From NCBI RefSeq assembly GCF_004366735.1, contig NZ_SOQX01000001.1, positions 434,001 through 498,000 on the forward strand: DNA of 64,000 nt, in the 5' to 3' direction. A program made the position numbers and the translations under genes. Shown here piece by piece: positions 34,094-43,693 of the stretch. Source of the stretch: Thiohalophilus thiocyanatoxydans. Its GTDB lineage: Bacteria; Pseudomonadota; Gammaproteobacteria; UBA6429; Thiohalophilaceae. The notes under the pieces are model-generated. The model worked only from the letters and a program-made list of their open reading frames with translations. It was not told where the DNA came from and made no database searches. The first letter of the stretch is position 1. The number at the start of each line of letters is the position of its first letter.

Positions 34094-34415
34094 CAAGACG
34101 GGCCGAATCGTGTTGTTGTGGATCATGGCCGGGGTGATGGTTCCCGCCGCCGCGCAGCTGGATGATCCGACCCGGCCGCCGGGTTACCGTCTGCCGGGTG
34201 GCACGCAGACGGGACCGAGCTGGCATGTGAATACGATCAAGATCGGTGAGCGTGAGCGCATCGCCATCATCAACGGCAAACGCGTCCGGGTTGGTGACAG
34301 CGTCGATGGTGCCAGGGTAATGGATATTCAGCCGGGTCATGTGCGCCTGCGTTACAAACAGGAAGTGATCGCCATCCGTCTGGTGCCGGAGACCATTCAT
34401 AAACAGTTTCGCTAA
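34086..34415 (+). CDS. mshK: MSHA biogenesis protein MshK (PilP-like)
   Basis: A 109-residue exported protein. A signal peptide (IVLLWIMAGVMVPAAAQ) is followed by the phrase LDDPTRPPGY typical of MshK and a small beta domain (RERIAIINGKRVRVGDSVDG, VRLRYKQEVIAIRL). It likely links the inner-membrane complex to the secretin. The start is GTG at 34086, overlapping mshJ by 8 bp. Confidence 0.8.
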   Translation: MFNKTGRIVLLWIMAGVMVPAAAQLDDPTRPPGYRLPGGTQTGPSWHVNTIKIGERERIAIINGKRVRVGDSVDGARVMDIQPGHVRLRYKQEVIAIRLVPETIHKQFR

Positions 34416-34442
34416 AACAGAGCAACCGTATTGAGTCGAGTC

Positions 34443-36188
34443 ATGATAAAAGAATTGAAAATCATCATCCTAACCGGGCTGGTAATGAGCCTGTCCGCCT
34501 GCGCGGGCAATCAGCAGCGCCCGCCGGCGACACTCGAATCCATCGATGCGGCGCTCGACGAGGCGGGGGCGGGCCCCGACGAACGACGCGAAAAGGCGCC
34601 GGCCAGTATCAGTGACGCCCTGTTGCCGGAGTTCAATCTGTCGTTGCCGGACAGCACCGGGATCGACACCGAGCCGCGTTTTGATATCAAGGTAAACCGC
34701 GCGGATGCGCGCCGCTTTTTTATGGAGCTGGTCTCCGGTACGCCACATAACATGGTAATGCATCCCGATGTGGAAGGTCGCATTACCCTGGATCTGAAAA
34801 ATGTCACTGTCGCCGAGACGATGGAAGTGGTGCGCGATGTTTACGGGTATGATTATCAAGAGACCCGCAGCGGCTTCAAGGTGTATCCCAACACCATGAC
34901 CTCGCGCATTTTCAAGCTGGACTATCTGGATATCAAGCGCAAAGGGGTTTCCAACCTGCGAGTCAGTTCCGGCCAGGTGACTGAACAGGCCCCCAGTACC
35001 GGGACCGGGCGAACCGGCGGGTTGTCCGGTTCCGGGGTCGGTAACACCGGTGGCAACATCAATCAGCCGGGGGGGCAGCGCAGTAACCTCTCGGGCAGTT
35101 CCATCAATACCGAATCCGAATCCGATTTCTGGAAGGATATGAAAAGCGCGATTCAGACCATTGTCGGGAATAAAGACGGCCGTAATGTGGTGGTGAATGC
35201 CCAGTCGGGTATCGTGGTCGTCAATGCCATGCCCACGGAACTGCGGGCGGTGGAGCGCTTTATCAATTCCACCCAGGAGGTGGTGCAACGCCAGGTGATT
35301 CTGGAAGCCAAGATCATCGAGGTGGAGCTCAACGACAGTTTCCAGACCGGCATCAACTGGTCGGCCCTGCATGATACCGCCAGTAACAGGTTTCAGGCCA
35401 ACCAGACCGGCGGCGGCAGTATCTTTGGCGGTTCGAACGTCGCCAATACGTCCGGTAGTTCCGGTGACCTGGACCCCGGCAACCTCGATCAGATCGAAGG
35501 CTCAGCCGCCTCGGCCTTTGGCGGGGTTTTCTCCATGGCCTTGAATATCGGTAATGATTTTGCCGCGTTTATCGAGCTGCTAAAGACCCAGGGTGATGTG
35601 CAGGTGCTCTCCAGTCCCAAGGTGTCGACTATTAATAATCAAAAAGCGGTTATCAAAGTCGGCGAAGACGAATTCTTTATTACCGATGTGGCTTCCAATA
35701 CGGACATCACGACGGGGACCTCGACGACCAGCAACAACGTGGAATTGACACCGTTCTTTACCGGCGTGGCGCTGGATGTGATCCCGCAGATCAGTGATGA
35801 AGGCAATATTATTTTGCACATCCATCCCTCGGTCAGCACGGTCACCGAAAAAACCAAAAACATCGGTATCTCCTCGTCGCAAAGTTTCAGCGTGCCGCTG
35901 GCAATCAGCACCATCCGGGAGTCGGATAGTATCATTCGCGCACGCAGTGGCCAGGTAGTGGTGATCGGCGGGCTGATGCAGGATTCGGTCAGCGATGAGG
36001 ACGCTTCCGTTCCCGTGCTGGGTGATTTGCCCCTGATCGGGGGGCTGTTCCGCCATACCCGTGAAGTCACCCGCAAGAGTGAACTGGTGATCCTGCTCAA
36101 GCCCGTTCTGGTAGAAGGCGACCAGACCTGGTCGGATGCGGTGCGTTCCTCGCAGGATCGGATCAAGAATATACGTAACCGACGCTAA
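34443..36188 (+). CDS. mshL: MSHA secretin MshL
   Basis: About 581 residues. A lipoprotein signal (LTGLVMSLSACAGN) is followed by an N-terminal STN/secretin N domain (RFDIKVNRADARRFFMELV), an N-domain linker rich in Gly, Ser and Asn, and the secretin core (VQVLSSPKVSTINNQKAVIK, GQVVVIGGLMQDSVSDED, PVLGDLPLIGGLFRH). It forms the outer-membrane pore for the pilus. The ATG at 34443 places the signal peptide correctly; a TTG at 34431 is an alternative. Confidence 0.92.
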   Translation: MIKELKIIILTGLVMSLSACAGNQQRPPATLESIDAALDEAGAGPDERREKAPASISDALLPEFNLSLPDSTGIDTEPRFDIKVNRADARRFFMELVSGTPHNMVMHPDVEGRITLDLKNVTVAETMEVVRDVYGYDYQETRSGFKVYPNTMTSRIFKLDYLDIKRKGVSNLRVSSGQVTEQAPSTGTGRTGGLSGSGVGNTGGNINQPGGQRSNLSGSSINTESESDFWKDMKSAIQTIVGNKDGRNVVVNAQSGIVVVNAMPTELRAVERFINSTQEVVQRQVILEAKIIEVELNDSFQTGINWSALHDTASNRFQANQTGGGSIFGGSNVANTSGSSGDLDPGNLDQIEGSAASAFGGVFSMALNIGNDFAAFIELLKTQGDVQVLSSPKVSTINNQKAVIKVGEDEFFITDVASNTDITTGTSTTSNNVELTPFFTGVALDVIPQISDEGNIILHIHPSVSTVTEKTKNIGISSSQSFSVPLAISTIRESDSIIRARSGQVVVIGGLMQDSVSDEDASVPVLGDLPLIGGLFRHTREVTRKSELVILLKPVLVEGDQTWSDAVRSSQDRIKNIRNRR

Positions 36189-36212
36189 GCCGGATCGTAT
36201 GAGTACGATATT

Positions 36213-37136
36213 ATGATGTATCTGCAACATTTCGGCCTTCGCGAAGCACCCTTTTCGCTTACCCCGGATACGTCGTACTTCTTCGCTTATGGTCATTACG
36301 CGGATGCGTTGAATACCCTGCTGGTAGCGCTGCGCGGTGGCGAGGGGTTTATCAAGGTGGTCGGTGAAGTCGGTACCGGCAAAACCCTGCTGTGTCGCAA
36401 GCTGCTCAATACCGTGGACAAGGATTTTGTCACGGCCTACATTCCCAATCCGATGGTAACGCCCTCCGGTCTGCTGGCCGGTCTGGCTTCGGAACTGGGC
36501 GTCACCCTGTCCAACCGGCCTTATGGGCAGTATCAGTTGCAGAAGCTGATCAGCGATCGCCTGATTGAGTTGACCGGTGAAGGCAGTAAAGTGGTGCTGT
36601 GTCTGGATGAGGCTCAGGCCATGCCAACCGATACCCTGGAGACCCTGCGCCTGTTGACCAACCTGGAGACGGAAAAATACAAGCTGATGCAGGTGGTACT
36701 GTTTGGTCAGCCGGAACTGGATGAACGGCTGAATACCCGGCAGGTTCGTCAGCTTAAACAACGCATTACCTTCTCCTACCGACTCGAACCGATTGATCGT
36801 GACGGTCTGGATTCGTATGTATCGCACCGACTGGTTGTCGCCGGCTATCAGGGCGGTGCCCTGTTTGAACATCGGGCGATGCAGACATTATATAAATGCA
36901 GTCGAGGGATTCCGCGCTTGATCAATATTCTCTCCCACAAGGCAATGATGGCCGCTTACGGACGGGGCGACACGACGATCGGAGAACGGCATATGCGGAT
37001 GGCCGTCAAGGATACCGAGGATACCCAGTTGTCGCGGCCGCCAAGGCGCTGGCCCTGGTGGCTGGCGGCCGGCGTCGTGGCCGCGGCGGTGCTGTTTTAC
37101 TGGCAGGGTGACAAGATGCCGGGAGTCAGTTTATGA
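36213..37136 (+). CDS. mshM: MSHA ATPase MshM (ExeA-like)
   Basis: A 307-residue AAA protein of the ExeA/GspA type. It starts [20 protein letters not shown]. Walker A is [16 protein letters not shown] (about 50-65) and Walker B is [12 protein letters not shown] (about 130). A single transmembrane helix lies near the C-terminus ([18 protein letters not shown]). ExeA-type proteins help secretin assembly through the cell wall. ATG codons at 36213 and 36216 are alternative starts. It overlaps mshN by 4 bp. Confidence 0.9.
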   Translation: MMYLQHFGLREAPFSLTPDTSYFFAYGHYADALNTLLVALRGGEGFIKVVGEVGTGKTLLCRKLLNTVDKDFVTAYIPNPMVTPSGLLAGLASELGVTLSNRPYGQYQLQKLISDRLIELTGEGSKVVLCLDEAQAMPTDTLETLRLLTNLETEKYKLMQVVLFGQPELDERLNTRQVRQLKQRITFSYRLEPIDRDGLDSYVSHRLVVAGYQGGALFEHRAMQTLYKCSRGIPRLINILSHKAMMAAYGRGDTTIGERHMRMAVKDTEDTQLSRPPRRWPWWLAAGVVAAAVLFYWQGDKMPGVSL

Positions 37137-38332
37137 GTCTGATCAATCAGATGCTCAAGGATCTGGAGAATCGTCGCGCCGAAGCGGTGGAGTCACCGGA
37201 CAGCCCGTTAAAAGGGGTGAATCGTTACAACGTCGCGCGCCGGGGCTCGCCCTATCTGTTGTATGCGCTGGGGGGGCTGTTGCTGGTTCTGGTGGCGCTG
37301 GTTGGGTTTTTAGGCTGGGCCTATCTCAATCCGCCGCAGCCCGGGGCTTCCACGCCGCCGGTGGCCGCCGCAATGCCCGCCCCGGCGGAAGCACCACAAA
37401 CACCGCCCGGCAGTGATACGCCACCGGTCAAGACGCCGCTGGTAAAGGCAGAGCCCGAACCCCGGTCCGAACCCGAGCCCGAATCCAGGTCTGAACCCGA
37501 GCCCAGATCCGAGCCCAAACCCGAGCCCGAGCCCGAGCCCAAATCCGAGCCCGAGCCCGAGCCCAAATCCGAGCCCGAGCCCGAGCCCAAATCCGAGCCC
37601 AAATCCGAGCCCGAGCCCGAGTCCGGGGTTACCGCCAGGGCGCCGGCGTCGCCCGGGCCGGCGAAGCAGAAGACGGAAGAGCCCGCTGTTTCCGCGACAC
37701 AGGCCGGGCAGGATGACGGGCCGGTTAACAAACGTGACCGGCCGATGAGTGACGAACAGCGTGCCGAGCTGGCCTATAAGAAAGGCTATCAACGGGTTAG
37801 CCGGGACCAGCGCGAGGCCGGTGAGCGTTATCTGCGTGAAGCTTTGGCGCACTATCGGCGTCATCACGGGGCGCGGGAGCTGTTGGCCAGTCTGTATATC
37901 AAGAGTGGACGATATGTGGAAGCCGGGACGCTGTTAAAAGAGGGACTCGCGCTGGCACCGGGACACGCGTTGTTTGCCAAGCTGTATGCGCGGGTTATGC
38001 TCCAGCAGGAGAAGCCGAACCAGGCGATCGCCATACTGGAACAGCAGCCGCCGATGCCGGGGGTAGACAGTGAGTATCACGCGCTGCTGGCGGCGCTCTA
38101 TCAACGGACGGATCAGCATCTCAAGGCGGCAGCCACTTACCGGGATATACTTCGGGTGAATCCCCGTCAGGGTAGCTGGTGGATTGGATTGGGGATCTCC
38201 CTGGAACAGCTGGAGAAATATAACGAGGCGCGTGCCGCGTATCAGCGCGCAAAAGATCGCACCCAGCTGACAGAAAACCTTAAAGAGTATGTCGACAAAC
38301 GGCTGGCCGTCCTGGCCAATGCCGGAGGGTAA
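37133..38332 (+). CDS. mshN: MSHA biogenesis TPR protein MshN
   Basis: A 399-residue protein: short cytoplasmic N-terminus ([17 protein letters not shown]), one transmembrane helix (about 40-64), a Pro/Ala-rich linker, an EPEPKS repeat tract (about 105-165), then TPR helices (about 205-395; [40 protein letters not shown]). The order and start match MshN of the MSHA locus. It follows mshM with an ATGA overlap. The next gene is not mshE, so the usual motor and pilin genes do not follow here. Confidence 0.85.
   Translation: MSLINQMLKDLENRRAEAVESPDSPLKGVNRYNVARRGSPYLLYALGGLLLVLVALVGFLGWAYLNPPQPGASTPPVAAAMPAPAEAPQTPPGSDTPPVKTPLVKAEPEPRSEPEPESRSEPEPRSEPKPEPEPEPKSEPEPEPKSEPEPEPKSEPKSEPEPESGVTARAPASPGPAKQKTEEPAVSATQAGQDDGPVNKRDRPMSDEQRAELAYKKGYQRVSRDQREAGERYLREALAHYRRHHGARELLASLYIKSGRYVEAGTLLKEGLALAPGHALFAKLYARVMLQQEKPNQAIAILEQQPPMPGVDSEYHALLAALYQRTDQHLKAAATYRDILRVNPRQGSWWIGLGISLEQLEKYNEARAAYQRAKDRTQLTENLKEYVDKRLAVLANAGG
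37447..37622 (+). repeat. in-frame EPEPKS repeat tract in mshN
   Basis: The 24-bp unit GAGCCCGAGCCCGAGCCCAA (plus ATCC) recurs three or more times with variants, encoding [12 protein letters not shown]. It gives a stiff, charged linker that could span the periplasm. Such arrays change length by slippage or recombination. Confidence 0.85.
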
Positions 38333-38417
38333 AATTTCAGACTTCCTGTGATTGCTGTGTAGCTCCGGCTGCGGGGCTGTTCTATAATTGCGGGCAAGCC
38401 CCTTGCCCTTGCTTGCC

Positions 38418-39077
38418 ATGTTGAAAATCAGAACTTTCATCGCCGGATTGCTGGCCTTCATCGTGTTTCCGTCACTGGTGACGGGGCCCGTGCTGGCCGG
38501 CGAACAGGGCAACGGGTATCTGCCCCAGTTTCGCCTGCACATGGATCAAAACGCCCGGGACTCATTGCCGGGCGTAACCGACTTCGAACAGGAACCGATT
38601 CTGGTGCCCCGTCTGAACAGTTTCGATCCGGCCGATCCGGTGACGGAGTCGCGCCGCCCGGCGCAGTCAGTGCAGCAGTATGATGCACGACTGTTTTATC
38701 CGGTCAGTGGCATTCACGGAATGTCGCTGGATCTTGGCGTCAATATCAAGTATCTCAATGGCGTGGGCCGTTCTTCCCGGGATGGCGGGGCGATGGCGAT
38801 TCATAATTTCAATCAGGCTATCCCGATGTTCCATGCCACGGCGCTGTTCGATTTGCCCTTCGATGGGCTCTCCGCCTCCCTGGAAGGGAGCCATCGGGAC
38901 ACGGAACAGACCCATGCTTTCGATTACAAGGCCAAGCTGGAATACAAATGGAATCGGGGGCTGGGCCTGGAAGGGGGCTGGCGGCATCAGCAATACTCCC
39001 TGGAGGCCGAGCAGACCGCAACCCGCCTGGACTATGAATCCCGGGGACTCTTCCTCGATCTGTTCATGGACTTCTGA
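38418..39077 (+). CDS. outer-membrane beta-barrel protein, TIGR04219-like
   Basis: A 219-residue exported protein. The signal peptide is KIRTFIAGLLAFIVFPSLV to VLA. The later half alternates as barrel strands (YDARLFYPVSGIHGMSLDLG, FDLPFDGLSASLEGSH, YKAKLEYKWNRGLGLEGGWR) and ends in Phe (LFLDLFMDF), the signature of a BAM substrate. The strands recall the TIGR04219 family. The ATG at 38418 is preferred over a TTG at 38388. It follows mshN after about 85 bp and may or may not belong to the pilus operon. Confidence 0.65.
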   Translation: MLKIRTFIAGLLAFIVFPSLVTGPVLAGEQGNGYLPQFRLHMDQNARDSLPGVTDFEQEPILVPRLNSFDPADPVTESRRPAQSVQQYDARLFYPVSGIHGMSLDLGVNIKYLNGVGRSSRDGGAMAIHNFNQAIPMFHATALFDLPFDGLSASLEGSHRDTEQTHAFDYKAKLEYKWNRGLGLEGGWRHQQYSLEAEQTATRLDYESRGLFLDLFMDF

Positions 39078-39114
39078 ACCAGCCCTTCTTTCTCTGAATA
39101 CCCTGGAAGTCTTT

Positions 39115-39143
39115 CACCGCAGAGGCGCGGAGGGCGCAAAGCT
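39115..39143. repeat. half of a CGCAGAGG repeat (family C)
   Basis: CACCGCAGAGGCGCGGAGGG followed by CGCAAAG. Only one arm is present. The rest of the 257-bp spacer to comF holds nothing else that I recognise. Confidence 0.5.
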
Positions 39144-39334
39144 TGATTGTGCGGCGGCCTTCGCCATCGAACAGGCCGTGTGACTTCATTAGCCGCACTG
39201 GCAAAGTTCCCATTACCCGATCACCCCGCGCAGGGTGGAGCAAGCGCGGCGGTTCCATCTGAACCGGCAAATCGGGAAGCGTTGCGTCTTGATCCAGACT
39301 ACCGAGTCAATGGACGGGTATTCAAAACATTTGT

Positions 39335-40039
39335 TTAGCGTGGAGAGTCTGCCCGGGCGACGGCGATGACGGTGATCGATTCGGCTCCCGCCCGGCGCAG
39401 GCAACGGGCCAGCTCGTTGACGGTGTGACCGCTGGTGACCACATCATCGATGATCCCGATGGCGCGGCCACGCAAATCGGCGTCGGTGTAGAAGGCCTGG
39501 CGCAGATTGCGCCGTCGCTGTTCCAGCGCTAGCCGGCTCTGGGCTTCGGTGTGCCGCCGGCGATGGGTGTGTCGGGTCAACAGCGGCAGACCGCACTGGC
39601 GGGCGATAAAACGGCCGATCTCCAGTGACTGATTGTAGCCGCGTTCCCGCAGGCGCCGCGGGTGCAGGGGAACCGGCAGCAGTGCGTCGAGCGACTGCAG
39701 CCGGGCCGCCGGCAGGCTCTGGCCCAGCAGCACGCCGAGCAGGCGGGCATACGGCAGCCGCTGCTGGAACTTGAGACGGGTGATGAGCTGATCGAGCGGC
39801 GGGGCGTAGATAAAGGGAATCAGGCTGTGCTGGTAAACCGGCGGGTGGCTCAGACAGTGTCCGCACAGGATCTGGCCCGGTGCGGTCGGCAGGGCGCAAC
39901 GCCGGCAGGCGTGCTGATTGCGGGGCAAGAGGGTGAAACAGGCCGGACAGAGGGGGGAGTCCCCGGTCAGGGGGGTGTGACAGAGCCAGCAGCCCGGCCG
40001 AAAAAGATCGAAATTTAACCAGTTGTTCACTTTGCGCAT
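39335..40039 (-). CDS. comF: ComF family phosphoribosyltransferase-like protein
   Basis: A 234-residue protein. The N-terminal Cys4 zinc site (CWLCHTPLTGDSPLCPAC and CRRCALP, CGHC) is followed by a phosphoribosyltransferase domain with the PRPP-loop phrase AIGIIDDVVTSGHTVNEL. ComF-type proteins are needed for DNA uptake in competent bacteria, though their reaction is not settled. It is divergent from the next gene, and its promoter must lie in the 75-bp gap. In many gammaproteobacteria comF also lies next to bioB, as here. Confidence 0.88.
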   Translation of the reverse strand: MRKVNNWLNFDLFRPGCWLCHTPLTGDSPLCPACFTLLPRNQHACRRCALPTAPGQILCGHCLSHPPVYQHSLIPFIYAPPLDQLITRLKFQQRLPYARLLGVLLGQSLPAARLQSLDALLPVPLHPRRLRERGYNQSLEIGRFIARQCGLPLLTRHTHRRRHTEAQSRLALEQRRRNLRQAFYTDADLRGRAIGIIDDVVTSGHTVNELARCLRRAGAESITVIAVARADSPR

Positions 40040-40048
40040 CCTTGCGAG

Positions 40049-40076
40049 TTGACACCGACAGCAGGGTGTCTATCAT
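40049..40076 (+). promoter_or_regulatory. sigma-70 promoter with palindromic operator before the bio operon
   Basis: TTGACA (40049-40054), a 16-bp spacer, then TATCAT (40071-40076). The spacer holds an inverted repeat GACACC-N8-GGTGTC (40051-40070) that runs from the -35 to the -10, where a bound repressor would block transcription. The half-sites differ from the BirA consensus TTGTAAACC and the gap is shorter, so the regulator is unknown. It would drive the unknown membrane gene and bioB. Confidence 0.55.
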
Positions 40077-40114
40077 GCCATTCCCTGTTCCAGTCTAGCC
40101 GAGCATTCACCCGC

Positions 40115-40579
40115 ATGGAATCCGAGCCTACCCGTTCCAGCCATTTTTTCAGCGCCGGCAGTTGCCAGCGCATGGCGCGGCTATTCAATCTGGGCAATGT
40201 GATCGCCGTGGCCCCCGGGCTGGTCATGGCGCCCTGGATCCTGCTCGGGGATCCGCCCCATATGACCCTGATTTTCATGTTTATCCTGATGGTGGTTCCA
40301 CCGATCCTGTGGTTCGGTGTCTCCATTGCCATCTATACCATCGCCCGCCATCATCCCAATGAGCGAGTCGGCCATTACACCCAGCAGGCCGCGTACCGCT
40401 TTTACGGGGCCTTCGGCATTGTGATACCCGTGGGCACTTTTTATGGCACCCAGTGGCAGCTGTGGATCATGACCGGCGGGATTGTCGCGCTGATTCTGAT
40501 CCCCTGGTCACTCTGGGATCTGCACCGCATTCAACAAGAACCCTGGCAAGACACGTACGGGGAAGGGGAGACGCAATGA
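40115..40579 (+). CDS. unknown inner-membrane protein coupled to bioB
   Basis: A 154-residue protein starting [12 protein letters not shown] with about four hydrophobic helices (for example [58 protein letters not shown]) and short charged loops. I do not recognise the family. The ATG at 40115 follows the promoter at 40049-40076; an in-frame start at 40049 would lie on the -35. Its stop codon overlaps the bioB start (ATGA), so it is translated with bioB. A role in biotin uptake is possible but unsupported. Confidence 0.7.
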   Translation: MESEPTRSSHFFSAGSCQRMARLFNLGNVIAVAPGLVMAPWILLGDPPHMTLIFMFILMVVPPILWFGVSIAIYTIARHHPNERVGHYTQQAAYRFYGAFGIVIPVGTFYGTQWQLWIMTGGIVALILIPWSLWDLHRIQQEPWQDTYGEGETQ

Positions 40580-41544
40580 CACAAACCGCTACCGCCATCG
40601 ACAATAACCTGCGTCACGACTGGCAGGTCGGGGAGATCGACAGCCTGTTCAACCTGCCGTTCAATGATCTGCTGTTTCACGCCCAGCAGCTGCATCGCCA
40701 CTATTTCGATCCCAACCAGGTACAGGTCAGCACCCTGCTGAGTATCAAGACCGGCAAGTGTCCGGAGGATTGCGGCTATTGCCCGCAGAGCATTCGTTAC
40801 GACACCGGGCTGGAAGTCGAGCCGCTGATGCCCCTGGACGAGGTGATCGAATCGGCCAAGGCCGCCAAAGCCAATGGCTCCAGCCGCTTCTGCATGGGCG
40901 CGGCCTGGCGCAGTCCCAAGGATCGGGATCTGGAACCGGTGATCGACATGGTCAGGGCGGTCAAGGATCTGGGCCTGGAGACCTGTCTGACGCTGGGCAT
41001 GTTGACCGAGAGCCAGACCCGACGCCTCAAGGAAGCCGGCCTCGATTATTACAATCACAATCTGGATACCTCGCCGGAATACTACGGTGAGGTGATCACC
41101 ACCCGCACCTACCAGGATCGCCTCGATACGCTGGAGCACGTGCGCAATGCCGGCATGCATGTCTGTTGCGGCGGCATTCTGGGTATGGGTGAGAGCCGTT
41201 ATGACCGCGTTCGCCTGATGCAGCAACTGGCCAACCAGCCGCAGCATCCCGAAAGCGTGCCGATCAACATGCTGGTGCGCGTGGAGGGGACGCCGCTGCA
41301 GGAAGCCGAGGATTTCGATCATCTCGAGTTTATCCGCAGCATCGCCGTGGCACGGATCCTGATGCCACAATCCTACGTGCGTCTATCAGCCGGGCGTGAA
41401 GAGATGTCCAATGAAATGCAGGCGCTCTGTTTTCTGGCCGGGGCCAACTCGGTCTTCTACGGTGAAAAACTGCTGACTACTCCCAACCCCGGCGCCGACC
41501 ACGACCAGCAACTGTTCGACAAACTCGGCATCCAGGCCATCTAG
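40576..41544 (+). CDS. bioB: biotin synthase
   Basis: A 322-residue radical-SAM enzyme that inserts sulfur into dethiobiotin. The SAM cluster motif is [13 protein letters not shown], and the [2Fe-2S] ligands lie in [10 protein letters not shown] and TCLTLGML and near [25 protein letters not shown] contains the conserved Arg ligand. The ATG at 40576 overlaps the stop of the membrane gene. It is the first of bioB-F-H-C-D. Confidence 0.97.
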   Translation: MTQTATAIDNNLRHDWQVGEIDSLFNLPFNDLLFHAQQLHRHYFDPNQVQVSTLLSIKTGKCPEDCGYCPQSIRYDTGLEVEPLMPLDEVIESAKAAKANGSSRFCMGAAWRSPKDRDLEPVIDMVRAVKDLGLETCLTLGMLTESQTRRLKEAGLDYYNHNLDTSPEYYGEVITTRTYQDRLDTLEHVRNAGMHVCCGGILGMGESRYDRVRLMQQLANQPQHPESVPINMLVRVEGTPLQEAEDFDHLEFIRSIAVARILMPQSYVRLSAGREEMSNEMQALCFLAGANSVFYGEKLLTTPNPGADHDQQLFDKLGIQAI

Positions 41545-41558
41545 AGAGGATGGATGAT

Positions 41559-41711
41559 CAACGCGGAGGTCGCAGAGGCGCAGAGACGCGGAGTAATAAA
41601 TTTTGAAAAGGCTGATAAAGTTTCGAATGAAGTCACCAGGCCTGAAATCGAATCCAAATAGTAAGTAACTATTTTTCTCTGCGCCTCCGCGTCTCCGCGA
41701 ACTCTGCGTTA
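41559..41711. repeat. CGCAGAGG long inverted repeat (family C, copy 2)
   Basis: The left arm is AACGCGGAGGTCGCAGAGGC with GCAGAGACGCGGAG following. The right arm is CTCTGCGCCTCCGCGTCTCC followed by GCGAACTCTGCGTT. About 80 bp without a gene separate them. The repeat fills the bioB-bioF gap and would form a long hairpin in the bio mRNA. Confidence 0.7.
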
Positions 41712-41731
41712 CTTTCCAGGGAATCTAAAAA

Positions 41732-42889
41732 ATGATAGATACTGTGAAATTACAACAGTCTCTGGAAGCGCGCCGGGCGCGGCATTTGTATCGCTCGCGG
41801 CAGGTGCTGGAGGGGCCGCAGGGGCCGCGGGTGGTGATCGACGGACGGGAGTATCTGAACTTCTGCAGTAATGATTACCTGGGTCTGGCCAACCATCCTG
41901 AAGTCGTACAGGCATTCAAACGCGGGGTCGACGAATTTGGCGTCGGCAGCGGTGCGGCGCATCTGGTAACCGGCCATGCCCGGTCCCATCATCAACTGGA
42001 AGAAGAGCTGGCCGGGTTTGTTGGCCGGCCGCGGGCGCTGCTGTTTTCCACCGGTTACATGGCCAACCTCGGGGTGGCCAGTGCCCTGCTCGGGCGCAAG
42101 GATGCCATATTCGAGGATCGGATTAATCACGCCTCGCTGCTCGATGCGGCGCAGCTGTCCGGCGCCCGGCTGCAACGTTACCGGCATGCCGGGATCGAAC
42201 ATCTGCAGCAGCTGGTTGAAAATAACCCCTCGCCTGACAAGCTGATCGCTACCGATGGCGTGTTCAGCATGGACGGCGATCTGGCGCCGTTGCCGGCGCT
42301 GGCCCAGGTAGCGCGGCAGCACGGCGCGTGGCTGATGGTGGATGATGCCCACGGACTGGGGGTGATCGGGGCAACCGGCCGGGGTTCCCTGGAGCAGTTC
42401 GGCCTGGGCATGGCGGAGGTGCCGATCCTGGTCGGGACGCTGGGCAAGGGCTTCGGGACCTTCGGTGCGTTTGTCGCCGGTGAGGCAGCGTTGATCGAAA
42501 CCCTGATTCAGGAGGCACGCAGTTATATCTATACCACGGCGTTGCCACCGGCGGTGGCCGAGGCCACCCGGACCAGTCTGCAGCTGGTGCAGCGCGAGAG
42601 CTGGCGACGGGAAAAACTGCAGGCGTTGATCGCGCAGTTTCGTAGTGGTGCCGCGCAGCTGGGGTTGCAGCTGGGTGAATCATCCACGCCGATCCAGCCG
42701 TGGATCGTCGGCGACACCGAACAGGCCGTGCAGCTCAGCGAGAAGCTGAAACAACAGGGGATTCTGATCAGTGCCATTCGCCCGCCCACGGTCCCGCAAG
42801 GGACGGCGCGTCTGCGGATCACCTTCTCGGCCGCCCACGAGGCGGCGGATGTGGATCACCTGCTGGGTGTGATCGCCGGGGTGCGCTAG
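41732..42889 (+). CDS. bioF: 8-amino-7-oxononanoate synthase
   Basis: A 385-residue PLP enzyme that joins pimeloyl-ACP and alanine. It has [37 protein letters not shown], the [10 protein letters not shown] motif and the PLP-lysine phrase [14 protein letters not shown]. It follows the inverted repeat after bioB and is 3 bp from bioH. Confidence 0.97.
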   Translation: MIDTVKLQQSLEARRARHLYRSRQVLEGPQGPRVVIDGREYLNFCSNDYLGLANHPEVVQAFKRGVDEFGVGSGAAHLVTGHARSHHQLEEELAGFVGRPRALLFSTGYMANLGVASALLGRKDAIFEDRINHASLLDAAQLSGARLQRYRHAGIEHLQQLVENNPSPDKLIATDGVFSMDGDLAPLPALAQVARQHGAWLMVDDAHGLGVIGATGRGSLEQFGLGMAEVPILVGTLGKGFGTFGAFVAGEAALIETLIQEARSYIYTTALPPAVAEATRTSLQLVQRESWRREKLQALIAQFRSGAAQLGLQLGESSTPIQPWIVGDTEQAVQLSEKLKQQGILISAIRPPTVPQGTARLRITFSAAHEAADVDHLLGVIAGVR

Positions 42890-42892
42890 ATT

Positions 42893-43693
42893 ATGGACAG
42901 CGTCGCGCCGTTGCATGTGAGCCGAACCGGCGAGGGACCGGATCTGGTGTTGTTGCACGGCTGGGGAATGCATAGCGGTATCTGGCACGATCTGATCGGC
43001 CCGTTGCAGTCGCATTTTCGGCTGCATCTTGTGGATCTGCCGGGTCATGGGCAAAGCCAACAGGTCGATGGGACGTTTGATCTCGACCGGCTGGCCGGGA
43101 TGATCTGGCAAAGCGTCGCGCCGCAATTGCAGGGGCCGGCCGTCTGGCTGGGCTGGTCCCTGGGCGGGATGGCGGCGTTGCAGATCGCGTTAGACCATCC
43201 CGAACAGACGCGCGCGCTGGTGCTGGTGGCCAGTACCCCGCGTTTCAGTCAGGCCGCTGACTGGCCGCATGCGATGTCCATGTCGTTGCTTGATACCTTT
43301 GCCGAACAACTGGCCGAGGATTATCAGCCAACCCTGCAGCGTTTTCTGGCCTTGCAGGTCAAAGGCAGTGATGATGCCAGAGCGACGCTGCGCACACTGC
43401 GCCAGCGGGTCCTGGACAATGCCGGGGTGAATGTTTCGGCCCTGCAAAGCGGACTGGCCATATTGAAGCAGGCCGATTTGCGTCATCGGTTACACGAGAT
43501 CCGGCATCTGCCGCTGCTGATGATATTCGGCGAATACGACATGCTGGTGCCGCCGTCGACAGCAAAGGCGCTGGCGGAATATTTTGATGACAGTCTGCAG
43601 GTGGTGATCGACGGCGCGGGCCATGCGCCGTTTGTGTCACAGCCGCAGCAATTTATTCAACACGTGATGACCTGTTTACATGCAACGAAATGA
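42893..43693 (+). CDS. bioH: pimeloyl-ACP methyl ester esterase
   Basis: A 266-residue alpha/beta hydrolase. It has the oxyanion phrase LVLLHGWGMHSGIWHDL, the nucleophile elbow LGWSLGGMAAL (Ser about 82), the Asp in IFGEYDMLVPP and the catalytic His in DGAGHAPFVSQP. It removes the methyl group that BioC adds, releasing pimeloyl-ACP for BioF. It starts 3 bp after bioF and overlaps bioC by 14 bp. Confidence 0.95.
   Translation: MDSVAPLHVSRTGEGPDLVLLHGWGMHSGIWHDLIGPLQSHFRLHLVDLPGHGQSQQVDGTFDLDRLAGMIWQSVAPQLQGPAVWLGWSLGGMAALQIALDHPEQTRALVLVASTPRFSQAADWPHAMSMSLLDTFAEQLAEDYQPTLQRFLALQVKGSDDARATLRTLRQRVLDNAGVNVSALQSGLAILKQADLRHRLHEIRHLPLLMIFGEYDMLVPPSTAKALAEYFDDSLQVVIDGAGHAPFVSQPQQFIQHVMTCLHATK

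Noticed and set aside
40051-40070. BirA operator before the bio operon
   Set aside because: The half-sites GACACC/GGTGTC and the 8-bp gap do not fit TTGTAAACC with a gap of about 15.
40049-40114. Start of the membrane gene at 40049
   Set aside because: This start is the TTG of the -35 box; the ATG at 40115 is downstream of the promoter.
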